From Trichuris trichiura (taxonomy: Eukaryota; Nematoda; Enoplea; Trichinellida; Trichuridae), in assembly GCA_037903355.1 (NCBI GenBank), contig JBAJFE010000009.1, forward strand, positions 1,364,001-1,428,000: DNA of 64,000 bases. Reading direction: 5' to 3'. Positions 23,255-37,000 of this stretch are shown in pieces (positions within the stretch are counted from its first letter, which is position 1; the number at the start of each line of letters is the position of its first letter). A program made the translations under genes and the position numbers. The notes under the pieces were generated by a model, which was given only the letters and a program-made list of their open reading frames with translations, did not search any database and was not told the origin of the DNA.

Positions 23255-26200
23255 ATGAGCGTCAGCGTGGCGGTTCAGTTACCAGGTCGAAAAGTTATTT
23301 CCGTACCGCTGAATACGGACAGTACTGCAGCGGATGTTATCTATCAATGCAAGCGTAGCGATAATCTTTCCGATGAGTACTTTCTAACAGCAGACTTCGA
23401 TGGGTTTGGTACGTTTTCTTGATCCTACCGATACGCTTAAGCTGAAAGCAGTCTTTTCAATCATTCCGCTTTTGTAGACAAATTGTTCGAACCAGAAGAA
23501 CGCCTTTATCACCTAGTCAAGAAGCACGTTGTCGCCAGCGGTCGAGAAAAGGACGTCCAATTCTTTCTGCGAAAGAAAAAAGCGACCAATAAAGGTAATG
23601 GTCGCCTATGTATAGAACGAACTTGACGTTCCACTAATGTGCTCTCGCTGTGAATAATGTTTGCAGATTATGTTGACAGTTAGTGAATTCACTTTTTTAG
23701 GCAAACTACTAAGCGACTCCGTTTCAAGTCTCTCGTTGGACTCTCAAAATGAGGTGAGTTGAATGATCGACTGCTCACTGTCCGCAACGGCCTCATTTTC
23801 ATTGCAACACGTCCGTTTGCTTTTTTAAAGGAAGTTCTGCCGGCCAGCAGCTTCACTGCTAATATTTTCCAACTTTACCAGCTAGAATAATTTACATAAC
23901 TTGAAAATAATAAGCGTCAGCGTATTCTCATTTTTGACAGAATGTTAAACAATTCTCAAGTACTAAATCAAAACTAAGCAAAGGTTTAAATCTGAGAAGT
24001 AGTGATGAGCACTAGTTAATCGTTAAATGCCACTTTCTCTTATGTTATACCAATACGAAGTAACAAACAATATGTAAGCGGAGGAAGTTCTATTACCCAA
24101 TGTTCGTAGCAGCTATTGTTTCTTAAGCATCTGTAGATGCATTTGCATTGATACTTGAGCAAAAGAAAAGGTTTCAAATGGTTCCGTCGACCTGATTTTA
24201 AAAGAAGGCCATGCAGTTCGATTTATTCGGATGGACGGCTAACTTCGTCGTCGTATGTTCTCCTTCATCAAGACAATGTAATTTTCCACGCGCGGAACTG
24301 GAGCAGAAATTGAATTACGCTGCCAAAGTAAACATGTCAAAATTGCCGAACGAATCTGCAAGTTTCTACAACAAACATTCCCTTGTTTTTACTGGCGGGC
24401 AATTCGTCTCACTAAGTCTAAAAGTCAATTATGACTTTTTTGTCTTTTTTTATATAATTTTGGTGTCGAGCTGGGTTTGCGCCCTACGGTATGAAAAATG
24501 CAGGTTCGTTTCTGCTAAGCATGCCACTGACATGCTCTGCCATCACTGGCAAGCTTACCGACTATCTCGTCGTTTTCTTATCTAAGCCTAAGATAATATA
24601 TATGCAATGTGTTTAGGCTTAGGCTTAGGCCAGGACAGAACAGGACGGGCGGCAGATTTACAGTATGCCGGTGGGGCTCAAAGCTGACGAGGTTCAATTA
24701 TGTTAGCATTTTCGCTGCATGCCAGTGCATGAAATTTTGACTTTGTCGATGAAACTGCTGGAGTTTTACTTGTATTGACCCACATTACGCAACGGTTATG
24801 GACTATGCTGAAAACCGTAGAGCACGCTGATATGAAAAGCGTTAGTTACAGTACAAACTGAACATGGAGTGCAAATTGTGAGAATTCCTCTCTTCTAAAG
24901 CGTCCCATTCGCAGGTTCTTAAAAGCTAGTACAAATTGAAATAGTCAACGCGTGCTGCTTAGCGCCAGTAGGCAGTATTTTAACTCTGGTATATGCGATT
25001 GTAATAAGAAGTTTAAATCGTGACTTTAGAAGAACTTTCGGAGAGAAAATAGGGATTAGAAATCGTTGAACGATTGTTGAGACCAACGGTAGTGGAATAC
25101 TACCTGAGTACTATTTAACATTCTGTGGGGGCAATGACTTCAAGTCGCGTGTTAAGGATTGTTATTTAATGAACGTCGCTCCGCATGACCTGCCGGTAGA
25201 ACTTTTGAATAGTTTGAATAAATCGGTTTTTTTCTTGATTTGTTAATTTGCTAAACGTTTAATTTGCGGTTTAGGAAATGGCCGTTGCGTTGAGAAGTAC
25301 AACCAGCGAGTATGGTGAATTGCGCGCATTGTCGACATCTCAGCTGCGGCAGATAGCTTTGCAGCGCAAAAATACAATCGAGGAGAACTACGCGAAAATC
25401 AACGAAAAGAATCAAAAACTACATGGGCTGCTGAAGTGCTCTGGTAAGTTTCTTTTCCATGCGAATTCACTCTCATTAAAATGGCGCATAATACTTGATT
25501 AATGACTTTTTTGACAACATAAGACATTGTATTGAAGCTGTCATTATTTAACATTGCAACAAGAAGATGCGTGCGTTAAGTGAGCAAACTATTTTTAACT
25601 ACAACTTCCACAGTTGGACTGTTTTTAAAATTTTACGCGTCGCAAGATAAAAGTTCCAAACGAGAATATTTCTTTTCTCCAATTAAAATTTTTTGCAGAA
25701 ATTTCGACACTCTAGTCTCTGCTATAAATTTCTTATTCAAGGTTACGCAAGGCCAAAAAAACCCATTTTTTCATCTCGCTTTCAGTTTTGTCAGTGATAA
25801 CGAATTTATTTTTGTTTTCAAGGTTAACTAAAAATAATCCCGTCCTTGAAGACGACACCACCACGTAGAAGTTTTAAAATATCCCTATGTCTTAATAATT
25901 AGGCATTACTGCTTGTATACTGTGCTTTTTACATGGTAGGCCTTTTTGCTTGACCATTTTATCGCGTGTGATCATAGTTTATGTTAATCATAAATAGCGA
26001 CAATTATTATTGTGTAGGTGATGACGCGTTAGTGAAAATTAAATTTCCGTAGAATTATTTCCTGGACGAAATAGGCATATTTTTAATTTACGAAACTGTT
26101 TGGCTAGTTGAATGTTTTTGCTTTGCTTAAGCATTACGATTTTGGCGTGTCTGTCGGTTTCATTGATGAATGCGAAAGTATTCACGCGGTAATGCTTGTT

Positions 26201-29200
26201 GCAGTGTTTGATTAACGTTGGCTGGCACGCTTGAGCACAGGTTTTGAATGGCAAATGTCACCGCGTTTTAATTCATACAATCAATGCGAAGAATCATTCG
26301 TGTGTACATTCTTTTGTTCACACTTGATGCGCGTAGGGAAACGTATTTTATTTTCTTCACAATAATCAATGGGTGAGAAACAAAAGCATCTTTTTGAAAA
26401 GCAGCATTTTCTGCTGATACTCGTAAGTTTATTTAGTAGTATGTTTTGTACTTAATGTGTTTGTTTTTACTGAGACATTCTTCCACTCTTTTCGTTTGCC
26501 TTTTTTAATCGCATTTCGCGTGCACACGCTAGAATGCAAAGCAGGTTTGTTGTAAACTGTATTATTAACTCCACATCAGTTGTTGGAATCTGCTATGAAC
26601 TCCTTTGTGATAAGATATCTGTTTGTTTAAGCGGTTTGTCTCCCCATTGAAAAGTTGCTTGTTACTGAACGCCCAGCGTAGTTTAACGTTGTTATGGGCG
26701 TCTGCAATTAATTCTACAAGTGCCCCATCAGAATGGTTAAGCTTATCCAGCGTGGCAATGGCAAAAGCCGCGACCGAATAACAGTATGAAAAACCGCTTG
26801 TTATGAATTATTGCAGCCTATGTGCGTATGTGTTGGTGTATGTGGAAAGGGAGGGCTTCTACATCATACTGTAATGATGGTCAGGTACTTTTCACATTAG
26901 GTTAAGAATGCGGCAATTTTTATATGAAACTGTCTTTTACAAGTAACATTCTAAAAAAAGTAATTACCCGTAGTTTAGTTTATTACATGTTGTTGCGCAG
27001 TTTTCGTAAACCAATAGTCGAACCGGACTTGTTTTTTGCTCCGCTTGTTTACTCGTAGCGACAGATAAACGGCTGGACTATTTGAACGTGACAAAATGTA
27101 AACATTAAAAATAAAATAACATATTTGATTTGACAGTTCGAAAATGGTGTACACACGCTTGCCTTTGTCCACCTTTATTGCGCGTTTTAGCGTCGCTGTC
27201 CTATTAAATGTTGTAATTTGAATTATCTACTTTCAGGAATCGATATACAACTTCACAAAACGATACGGCAGGTTAAGGAGCGACTTGTTGTTGAAGAGGC
27301 GCGCTATAGGCAGCTTGCAAAGCTTAAGGGCGAACTAGCCAACTACACGTTGTGCTACCAGTCGCTTATCCACGAACTTGAGCAAGTGAACTCGAAAATT
27401 GAAAGTAAGCGATTCGCCTTGGAGCACTGCGATCGTAGTATCGACGAGCTTGGTCGACTGTTGGCCAAAGTGAAGTTGCAACGAATGTTGTTGAGCAAGA
27501 AGGCGGAAATTAGCTTATTGGATAATGAAATACGCGAACTGTCACCTACAGTAACGCAGCAGCATCAGGCGCCGCCATGTCCTCCGTCGAGTAGTCAAGA
27601 AAAGCTGGCAAATAAATGTGCCGTAGTTGAGCGCCCGCGAGCAGCGGTTGAGCCATTCAAAGCTGAACCGGAAAGCCTTATTGAAAAAGAGGAGCCGGCA
27701 TTGACGGACTACGTAAAGTCGGAGGGTTTTCAAGAAGCTTATTCTGCCGTTGAAGAGGTGCTCAGTTCTGATCTTAAAGACTCCTCCGTCCCTGCGGAGA
27801 AGTGCAATTCTCCAGAAGTCAATAGGGATGCGGCGGATAATGCCAAATTGCCCAATGATATTGCTCTGATAAATCCTTACAAGGTAAACGTGAGCATAAA
27901 TAAGCGTTTCCAAATGGCATCAACGAAATTTGATAATACTGGTCATTCACCGCCTCCAGATTTAATCCCGGCAAGCGAAAAGACAAAGTTCTTATGCCAT
28001 TCTCAGACAACTGACCCATCTTCCACCCTTACGGTAGTCGGCGATGAAATGATCGATTCGATGCCAGTAGGAAATGGCGAATTTGTTAAAGTAGAGCCCG
28101 ATAGGATGTATGTGCGCAGTGACACCCTTCGTGCGGCGAAACGTCGCTCGTGGGCGGATCATCATATTGGCAACCACAGCTCGACAAATGACGAGACGGA
28201 ACACATAAGACTTTTATTGTGCCGTGAATTGAAGAAGGGCAAAACTTCGGTTAATCTATCCTGGATATTAGACCAGCTCAATGGTGTTGGCGACATTGAA
28301 GCAAGCAGCTGTACAGATCTGGTGAGCACTTTTTATTTTTCTTCGCCAAGCAGTAAAGAAGCAATTAATTGAGCTTTAAAATCGCGACAGTGGCCGTCGC
28401 GGCAAACCAAATGTTCGCTAGGATCATCCTTTTTTCCAGCTGTCGCTAAGCGCATTAACATTTTTACCTTAGCACTATCGCGTTTCGGTGCTTTCTACGC
28501 CCTCCTTAGCCGCGGATATATGGCCGTTGGGTTTAACGAGGGGGCGCAGTGGTTGAACATCCAAAGTTTGCAATCCATTCCGTTATTTACGTTTTAATTA
28601 CGTCAAATGCTTAACGTTGGGAAAGCGGCGACAGGCTTGTCCCTCCAGCCAATGCCTTGCATATGAAGACCAGCTGTTTAGCGCGTCGTTTGTGTGTATT
28701 GTTTATGAACTTTCATTCCGCTGCGAGCCGTTTCACTATCGACGTAATCACGTGACGTAAAGCTGGCCCTTTTGATTTACATGCATGCAACTTTTGCCGC
28801 TTTAACCGGTCATTAACACTGCTTCTCGAAAGAACGTTCATTCCATGTAAGCGGCGGCCAGCTGCACTCCTACAATCCATTGGATTGCGTGTATGTGCAT
28901 CATTTTGATCTCGCAACACAACGTTGCTTTCTATTCTGTTTCTGGAAGAAAATAAGATGAATACTATTGTCGGCGAGCCGCGCAGGCGACGATAAAAAGA
29001 AAAGGTAGCCGTTTGACTCGTTGTCGAAATGTTGTTACTTTTAAGAACCCAGTTTTTCGTCTTTTTCCTTCGAGTTTAAAGTTAATAATAGTACAGCGCG
29101 TTTTCGGGATTCAAAGCCGGCATGCCGTTCACTGTTGATTTTATCGAATGTGACAATACGTCACCTTGTAAACCTTTACCAGAGGTTTGATTATTCAAGC

Positions 29201-31663
29201 ATTCATGATTAGCTTTCGGTTGGAGATAATAAAAATAAAAATCAGAGCTTTCGGGAATCCGCAATTACTGTATTCAGCGACGTGTCAGAGTACTTTCAGA
29301 TCGCTGGCAACAAAAATTGCGGATTCCCGAAAGCTTCGACTCTCGTTATGTTCGACAAAACGAACAAGTCTGCCGTGAACCGCCCTTTCAAAGCTCATTC
29401 AGCTTTTGAGCTTAGTCAGATCGTTAGAACAAGTTAATCGCTTCAATAAATTCCCTTTGAGCTAAAGAAAGTGAAAGTAAAAGAACGCTTAGCCGACTTT
29501 GGTGAATGTTCAACATTTTAGCTGATTCTTAACCTTTCTCTGTGCGTACGTTTTATAATTTTTGCTTTTACAGTACTCGCTGAGTGTTTTCAAGTACTTC
29601 GAAAGTATTGAAATAAATTACTTCGCTTAAGTTGGCATCCAAAATTCGAAAGGCCATTAAACGCGTTGCATTTTCATTTCCGATGCTGGCAAAAGTAATA
29701 CGCGCGAAGGAAGCGAATGAATTATTTATTTCGCTGCTAAGGTGGCAGGTATGCTTAAGCTTTACGAGAACACGTTCCAATTTGTTTTCCGTAAATTTCT
29801 TGCAGCCTGTTATCACCTAATCAGTGAAAATTAGGCTTTTACAACAAATACGCGCAAGTTTCCGCGATGGCTTATTTGTTCATATTACATATGCGCGCTT
29901 TGCGTTCGGCTTTTCAAGTCTTCTCGTTGAGCGAATGATAAGAAAACGAAATGCGCTTTAAGTTTACGCTCGGGGCGTCGATTACGCGTTGCGCGCGAGG
30001 CGGTCTTAGCTAACGTGCAAAAGCAGGAAGCCAAAAGAAAAAGTAAGTAACAAGGATTGCATCCTTTTATAAAAGAACCTCATTACGGCAGTGATTTTGT
30101 AAAATTTAAAAATGTTACAACCGACTAGCTTAACGCGCTTACCCGCTAGGCTGCATTGGTTTCTTGTTCGCGGACTTAAGGTTTATCCTTTAAGTACTAA
30201 TATAAAAGAGCCGTTACTAGTTGTGACGTCAGTCAAAGCTGCTGAGCAAGACAAGCGGCATGAAGCACTGCTGTCCCTCCGACAGAAGTGCGAGCAATGT
30301 CCAGAGCGCTGGAAACAACTTTTGTTTTCGTAAAGTGGTTACGGCTTATCAGAACGAAGAAACTTTACTTTACCCGCGTCTATGCATGGGCATTATCGAG
30401 ACAGGTTTGCATGCACGTGCTGTTTTACTCGAGCATTCATTAGTTGTTTTGCATAATGGAGTAGGCTAATTTTGTTCCGTTTTGTTATGGTTTAAATGTC
30501 CTATTAAGTAAAGTAGTTTATTAAGAAAATTTTCAGCTTTATATTCCTATAATTTGCATTGAGAACGACTTGTCGTGGAATGGAATTTAGAATTGGTTGT
30601 TCGTTGGCATTCGGTCTTATTAGCTGATTAAAGAACTTCTAATTGATGTCATTATTAGAAACCGTTCGGCGAGAACATGACCGCGGAAGAAGATAAGGAC
30701 AAAAGCCCCTGTTCGGATGCCAATCCTTCGGAAGAAACGTCAAAAGCGGCATTAGACTGCGGTGTATCGGATGGATGTCCGCCGGCACAATTATCGTCGA
30801 CTGTTCCAGCAGCAAACTGCAATGGAAATGTCAAAGGCATACTGATGAATGGATCGAAAAGTGGTCGATCCGACGTCAAGAAAAGTGTGCGCTTTGACCC
30901 ATTAGCGCTGCTGCTGGATGCCGCCTTGGAAGGCGAGTTGGACCTGGTCAAACGTTGTGCCAAGGAGGTACCGAACGTAAGCGTTTGCTACGAAGAAGGC
31001 ATCACTGCTTTGCACAACGCCATTTGCGCGGGCAATTACGAGGTTGTACGGTTTTTGGTTGAAGCTGGTGCTGACGTCAATGCGCAGGATTCGGACGGAT
31101 GGTATATGCTTTATTCAAAGGCCAATAGTTTCTTCTTCGTAGTGACATTTTTCTTTTCAGGACCCCGTTGCACTGCGCTGCGTCTTGCAATAACCTGCCA
31201 ATAGTGAAATTTTTGGTTGAACACGGAGCTTGTATATTTGCCGCAACTCTAAGTGACCAAGAAACCCCGGCTGACAAATGCGAAGAGAACGAGGAAGGCT
31301 TTATTGGTTGCTCACAATTCTTAGTCAATCTTCAGGAGCGAATGGGTGTAATCAATTCTGGACGGGTGTACGCTGGATGCAATTACGATAAGCAAAGGGA
31401 GGATGAAATTTCATTCAAGCTGGACGATGAACTGAGGGTGCTAAGCAAGGAGACGGAGGAAAAAAATTGGTGGTGGGTTGTCCATTTGGCAACTGGTCAA
31501 GAAGGTTACGTGCCAAGAAACTTGTTAGCGGTATGCTTGTTTCCAATGTATCCAATTTATAAATGTGATCCTAATATTTTAGTTGTACCCACGTCTAACG
31601 CGTAACTGCTACCTGAAGTGTACGTTCAACGATGCTGAGACGAATGCTTCGGATAGTCAGTGA
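23255..31663 (+). CDS. ape-1: ASPP-family protein (apoptosis-stimulating of p53 / APE-1)
   Basis: Eight exons: 23255-23408, 23478-23594, 23701-23753, 25275-25443, 27237-28321, 30659-31101, 31161-31530, 31583-31663. All phases agree, giving 823 residues. Domains: N-terminal ubiquitin/RA-like fold (about 1-88, like ASPP1/2), helical coiled-coil region (about 109-260), a long acidic/proline-containing linker with lysine-glutamate motifs, the PP1-docking motif KSVRF (about 601-605) leading into [16 protein letters not shown], ankyrin repeats (about 610-735; [35 protein letters not shown]), and an SH3 domain (about 742-800; [12 protein letters not shown]), ending YPRLTR and a short tail. Family role: binds p53-family proteins and protein phosphatase 1 through ankyrin-SH3; in C. 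elegans it inhibits CEP-1. The N-terminal fold places it with ASPP1/2 rather than short iASPP. The ATG at 23255 was chosen because homology starts there; the frame stays open to 23195. Confidence 0.95.
24478..24700. mobile_element. Inverted-repeat element B, relative of element A
   Basis: The left end (GCGCCCTACGGTATGAAAAA, then TGCAGGTTC and TTTCTG) lines up with the left end of element A, including the shared ATGCAGGTTC string. The right end, reverse-complemented, reads GCCCCACCGGCATACTG, similar to the same terminus. Tandem TTAGGC-like hexamers and a GCCTAA/TTAGGC hairpin lie inside. It sits in an intron of the ASPP gene. Exact ends are uncertain. Confidence 0.5.
25444..27236 (+). other. 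ASPP intron 4
   Basis: AT-rich 1.8 kb intron with no recognised exon, repeat or RNA. TACCCGTAG at about 26964 resembles the miR-51/miR-100 seed, but no hairpin partner was seen. Confidence 0.6.
28322..30658 (+). other. ASPP intron 5
   Basis: 2.3 kb intron. Its only clear structure is the hairpin at 29247-29334. Several short open frames here show no domain. Confidence 0.6.
29247..29334. repeat. Perfect 20 bp inverted repeat (hairpin)
   Basis: Arm GCTTTCGGGAATCCGCAATT at 29247-29266 is exactly reverse-complemented at 29315-29334, with a 48 bp loop. The loop holds a nested CAGCGA/TCGCTG pair. It could be a tiny MITE or a decayed fold-back element; the terminal CCCGAAAGC string also occurs in the hammerhead-like repeats. 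Confidence 0.7.
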
Positions 31664-34078
31664 AGTATGGTATCCTATAAGAAGAGTTATACGCATTGAT
31701 AGCGTACCTCTTCCAGATTAAGTTGGTCACATTTTTGCGTTTGTGTTGCTAGGGCAAAAGCGTCACTTGTTCCACAGACACAGACAGTATTGTACCATCA
31801 TTCCGTTGTTCTCTCGTTGCATCAAGTAACCTCATTGTTTTTCCAGCAGCTGCAGCCAAGCTATTACGTGCATTCTGTTTGCTCCTCGTAGTGGTCACAA
31901 TGTGGGGGTGTCACACAATCAATTCCGTTTGTTATTATACTTGCGTGTCAAACTGTTTGGGCCATTTGTTTAGGCATCTTTGTTCACTTTACAGTAAATT
32001 CATCGTTTTACCCTGTACTGATTGGTAGCGAAATTGAAATTACTATTATTAGCTACGTGTAAGGATTCCCAGAAAGTCGCTATCTGTAGAAAAAGAGTGA
32101 GAATTCAGTTTTTTCAACCGGATTAGGTTTTCTTCCCCTTCCGCTTCTTCATAAGAGATAGCTTTTCTAAAGCCATATTCTGAAAAGGATTATTTCCTCA
32201 AAAACGTTTGCTGGTATTGATGATGAATTTAGGCTCGCCAGCTGCACATGAGATATCCAATGTGGTTTCCACGTCTTCGGCTGCAAGTTGTCACTAAATT
32301 TTAATCTTTTAAGCGTTGCTTTGCAAAATGAAGAAAGTGATAGGCGTATCAGGTTACTCACTTTGGACAGACATTCTTGTTAAATGTACATTAGCGTGGA
32401 GTATATGCATATGCAAAAGCGAGGTGCAGCGGGAAAAATGAAGAGATAACCGTGTGTAAATATTGCGTATGAATAAAGTAGGTTTTACCAAAGCTCGCTA
32501 TTGAAGCTTTTGCTAGCGTTTATTTAAGTTTTTCCTTAATAGGCATTCGTCGTAGCAGATGCTATTGATTTCATTACGCGCTTGAAACAGCAAGGGGAAT
32601 CCCGTTTGTAAAGAATAGACACAGGACCATCGCTGCAAAATAAAAAAGTTTGTCGCAAACAGAATTTAAAGTTGTGACGTCAAACAACAGGTTCTTAAGT
32701 GCTTGATTCTTTGCAGGAACAAGTATTAAGCAGTATATTGACGAGCTAAGTTTGTATGTCCAGTCGAAGCGCAAGTTTAACTTTAGAAGACAACTCTGCG
32801 CACCGCTCTCAATAGCATTCTTGAAGTTATTATTTCATTAACTTATTGTAACCACTATTTTTTACAGGAAGACCACGTAATTTCATTACCTTTCGTTTTA
32901 AGCCTGGTTTCCTGTTATAAAACCTTTATTAAGAAAATCTAGAGCTTTCAAGACCTATCTAGTCCAGCTACCGATATTTTTGGGTTTATATATGTATCCT
33001 ATTAAACTTTACAATTTAAATATTGAGTTATATACGTTACAGACGGTTTATGAATGCCTAGTCAGTCTATAGGATGCCTGATCTTTTTAGGCAAAGTACG
33101 AAATGTTTATATTAGGTTTATTGTTTAATGTAGCGTATATTTTGCCTGGGCATTATATAGAATGCCAAATAAAATTTACACGAAGTTTGAAGCTCATCTT
33201 GGCGGTGAAGACTTTTATGGTCTTGTCACCAACGATCCCCAAACATACAGTGGCGACACCCTTGGCAAAAGGAAATGTCTTCTCGTTTCGTTGTGGCTGT
33301 GCTGTCTTTAATATTTCAGTTTAGGCTCAGACTAAGGCTACCCTAAGCCTTTGCCAAGATATAAAAGTGCAGCCAGAAAAGTAGCGAAAAATTACTCTTT
33401 GTCCCATAGATGTCGCCACTGTAGGTATCCAGGGAGGATGAAAAACTTGATTTAATACTTTACCGCTTTTTCTTCTGGCACTATAAATATGAACAAATGA
33501 ATAATTAAATTTATTAATTAATTTATTTTATTTTATTTATATTTATAGTGTATATGGATACATATATTGTGTTATATTTTACATTTATTCTAAAGATTTT
33601 TCATCTTCGTTTGTTAGTTCAACTGTCGACGGTGAACGACGGTCAAGTACCTGAAAGTTCCAGTATATATTTTGTCACATTCTTCTTCTTCTTCTTGTTT
33701 TGCTGTTGTTAAACAATCACCGTAATTATTATGGTCTTTCCTTGTTACTTTAGATTTTATAGTTCTTACTAAGTGCTTTGCACATTGTTATTGACGAGTA
33801 GAACTTGCAAGTATGCAATGGAAGCGGAATTAACGCAACAATGTATTTACTGTACCCAACAGAAGTACAAAAACAGCACTGACAAAAGGCGGGATTAGTT
33901 CTAACACCGGAAAGCACATTACTGCGTCACTCTGATCGATGTAAACGTTTCGGTCCAAAACAAGAACGGCACTTCAACAGTTTTCCGCTCGCGGAATCTC
34001 TTTACAGTAGTTCATCATTTTGTTCATACGAATTCAGGACGGATGAGTTTGGCAAAATAAAGGTTTATGCTTTAATTG
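31664..34078. other. Convergent intergenic region between ASPP and mab-5
   Basis: 2.4 kb holding both 3' UTRs. AATAAA on + at 32472-32477 is a possible ASPP signal. A run of TTTATT copies at about 33517-33541 gives several AATAAA on -, suitable for mab-5. A TA-flanked mini-transposon lies at 33246-33423 and a TTC run at 33681-33696. No gene recognised. Confidence 0.55.
33246..33423. mobile_element. Tc1/mariner-type MITE (178 bp including TA)
   Basis: TA followed by CAGTGGCGACA at 33246-33258 is exactly reverse-complemented at 33411-33423, ending in TA. A terminal CAGT and TA target duplication are typical of Tc1/mariner-derived MITEs. The 178 bp unit has no transposase. Only 11 bp of each end are clearly inverted, so the class is likely but not certain. 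Confidence 0.6.
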
Positions 34079-37000
34079 TTAAGTGGAAAGTCCGCTTCCA
34101 GATTGAGCGAACGGTATGGAAGTTTGACCTTGCACTGAGCTGTCCTTTTCTGTGCTTGAGTCGGCCGCCTCAACGGATACTCTGTTCTCCTTTTTCCATT
34201 TCATTCGTCGATTCTGGAACCAAATTTTTACCTGCCTCTCCGTCAGGCACAATTCGCTAGCAATCTCTTGTCTCCGTCTGCGAGTTAAGTAACGATTGAA
34301 GTGAAACTCCTTTTCTAACTCCAATGTTTGATTGCTTGAATAGGTTTGACGAGTTCTCTTCTGCTCACCTGTTCTACCTAAAAGTCCATTACATTAGCTA
34401 ATTCAAAATATGCCTGCTTTTTCGGTCGACAACGACGCGGCAGCGTGTCAGTTATCAAGCAAAAGCAATTTCAGGACTTACGAAACAATATACTTTATAA
34501 AATAAACAGGACAACCCGTCATTTTTTATCTAAGTGGCATACAAACCATTCCTGCTTTGGCTGAGACCTAATTATGCTTGGAATCAAGTAGATCCAGTGC
34601 TGCTTTGCAAAGTCAGTAGTGGCTCTGTCTCTACTCTTCGACAGTTAGTAATTCAATACCAGAAGGCACAAAATCATGTTGGAAATTCCTTCTTATCGAA
34701 GATCTATTTTCTGAGTAACAAAAGTGACTGGCTGAAACTTCCAGCAGAAAGATATATATATACATATATGCCAGAAAAGTAACACTTGAAACTATTTTGA
34801 TGCACTCCGCATAGAAAGAATGGAATGTAGATTGTTTTAACATGTCAACCGGTCGCATTTTATGTTTTTAACATAATGCCCAAAGTGCTATTCATGGTTC
34901 AAGTTGGAAATTTGAATATGTCCCTGTTTTTCACCTTATTTGCCATTTCTGCTGAGCTATCATCGCCCTACACCGTAAAACGTTTACCGCGCAGACAATA
35001 AAAAGGATTTCCTCTGAACATTTATGGAAGCAATGGTGAGTGGATTTTGTTTTGCTATCCTAAAGATCTAATTTATTATAACAGCTTTGCAATAAAGTTA
35101 CAACATATCCAGAATGCTCTAAGAAAGGGTAAGTGCGCAGCTAACACATGGATTGACACTGATTGATTGACTCTCTTATCTCAGCTGACAATAATAAGTA
35201 TCGTCGGAAAAATGCCAACGTGGCTATTCCAATTAACACTATGTTTAAGCTTACCGCTTCAGAGGGTTTTATACCAACAAAATAAATGAGTTGTCGGCTG
35301 AAAAGTCTTTCAATGGCAACTCGCAATGACCACAATACTCTTAGTATTATCACTTTGCGTCAGACTAAAGGTGTGCATGTTTTTCTATTGGCTTAATGCG
35401 CTGCTCTTTCGTTCACGTAGCAGCATTAGTGACAGGATACCAACATGCAGCAATGGCGCTAAGTAAATAAGACTTTTCGCCTTAACCAGAAAATGATGCC
35501 ATCCTCTTTGTTCGCAATGCGCTTCCTTTTCCCTTATTCTTCTGCACTATCAGTATGTACAGTATCGAAATAATGGATCAAAGCTACGGAAAGCGTTTTG
35601 CAAAGCCCAGCCAGCTTTTATAGATTTTGTTAATCATTTCTTACGTTCATCCATCTGGTTTGCTTACAATGCTCAGCAGGTCTACATTCTACTACGAAGA
35701 GTAAAATATGTCCCGGAAGAGATAATAAGACTAAGAAACGCGTACACGTCTTTCAAAGAGCTTTTACTGACGAATTGTGTCACCTGGAACTTCTGCGTTC
35801 ATTATTAAGGTTAAAACTGTGCACATGTGAAAGTTTTGTTTTTCACCCTTAAACTAAAATACAAGCTAGACTTGAAGGCGAAAACGACTGTCATATTCCG
35901 GTTGGCGATTTGAAATGACAACTAAAAGTGATTGATAAACAGCTACAATTTTGATAAGTGTCTCTCAACCGGCTTTCTACGTGAACTATCAAAACGACTT
36001 AGAAGAAAATCAAATTTTCTCTTTTCTTTAATGGCCAACGCAATGTAAAGAAAAAGATTGTATAAATTTGTTTACAACTCGTTATGTAAATGCATGAACA
36101 GATTGCATGTCTCAGACAGCAGGTAATCTACAGTTTTGGTCTAAAGTGGAAAAACGTGAGGTTGTCTTGCGAGAGGCGTCTTTATACGTCAAGGTGGGTG
36201 AGCTCATTTATGCACAATGGTTTAGCTATTAAACATTGCATTATCTCATTTTGCCATGTAGTTTATACGTAGAGAACTGATAAAGTATTAAGAAATAAGC
36301 GAATAGGATATTATGCAAAAGAATATCCATAATGTCACAATTATTTTATTGTAATTACTATACTGGGTTTTACCTTGAAAGGTCAGACATTCAATTGTAC
36401 ATATAACTGTCTACAGAAATATACTAAAGCCTGCATGGTCAGGTGCACATGAAACTGGCTATGCCAAATCAACAACAGACCTGGATGCCTTGATCATACT
36501 TCCGCTTCGGGCCTTATCCGTTAATACGATTCCCTATCGACCCTATTTAACAGCGTGTCAGATAGTGATCCACACACTGAGCAGATATCTCTGAATGACA
36601 ATGCAAGACAATACTTATTTTAAAGTAATGTTTTTTACCTTTGATAGCCCCTGTCGGGTCGAACTGTACCAATTAATGTTTGTAACTCAACGCAGAATAA
36701 ATAAGGCACATAATCTCTAATACAATATCTAGAACGCTTATTGCTGACTTTACAGAAAATGCTAAAAACATTATTTAAACAAGAACAGAATATATAACAG
36801 GTGCAGTGTACATTAAAAGCATGTACAAACTAAATAATTTTAGTTAGATATGCAGAATAGTTGTAAAACATGTCAACAGCATTAGTCTTAGTCATCTGAT
36901 ACTTTCACTTATGCGCTTCTTTACTTTCCGACTGTGCTTACTGAAAAACTGACTAAAATATGAAAAGCATTAGTTTCACAAAAAAATCAAAGTACGTAAC

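Noticed and set aside
24466..24540. tRNA-like look of the GGTTTGCG...GGTTCG segment
   Set aside because: Arms do not form a cloverleaf and the segment aligns to the end of repeat element A; it belongs to element B.
26960..26990. TACCCGTAG string resembling the miR-51/miR-100/miR-10 family
   Set aside because: No complementary arm within hairpin range, and it lies in an ASPP intron; a 9-base match is expected by chance.
32000..32020. TTTACCCTGTA resembling the miR-10 5' end, as expected between Hox genes
   Set aside because: The continuation CTGATTGG does not match miR-10 and no hairpin was seen.
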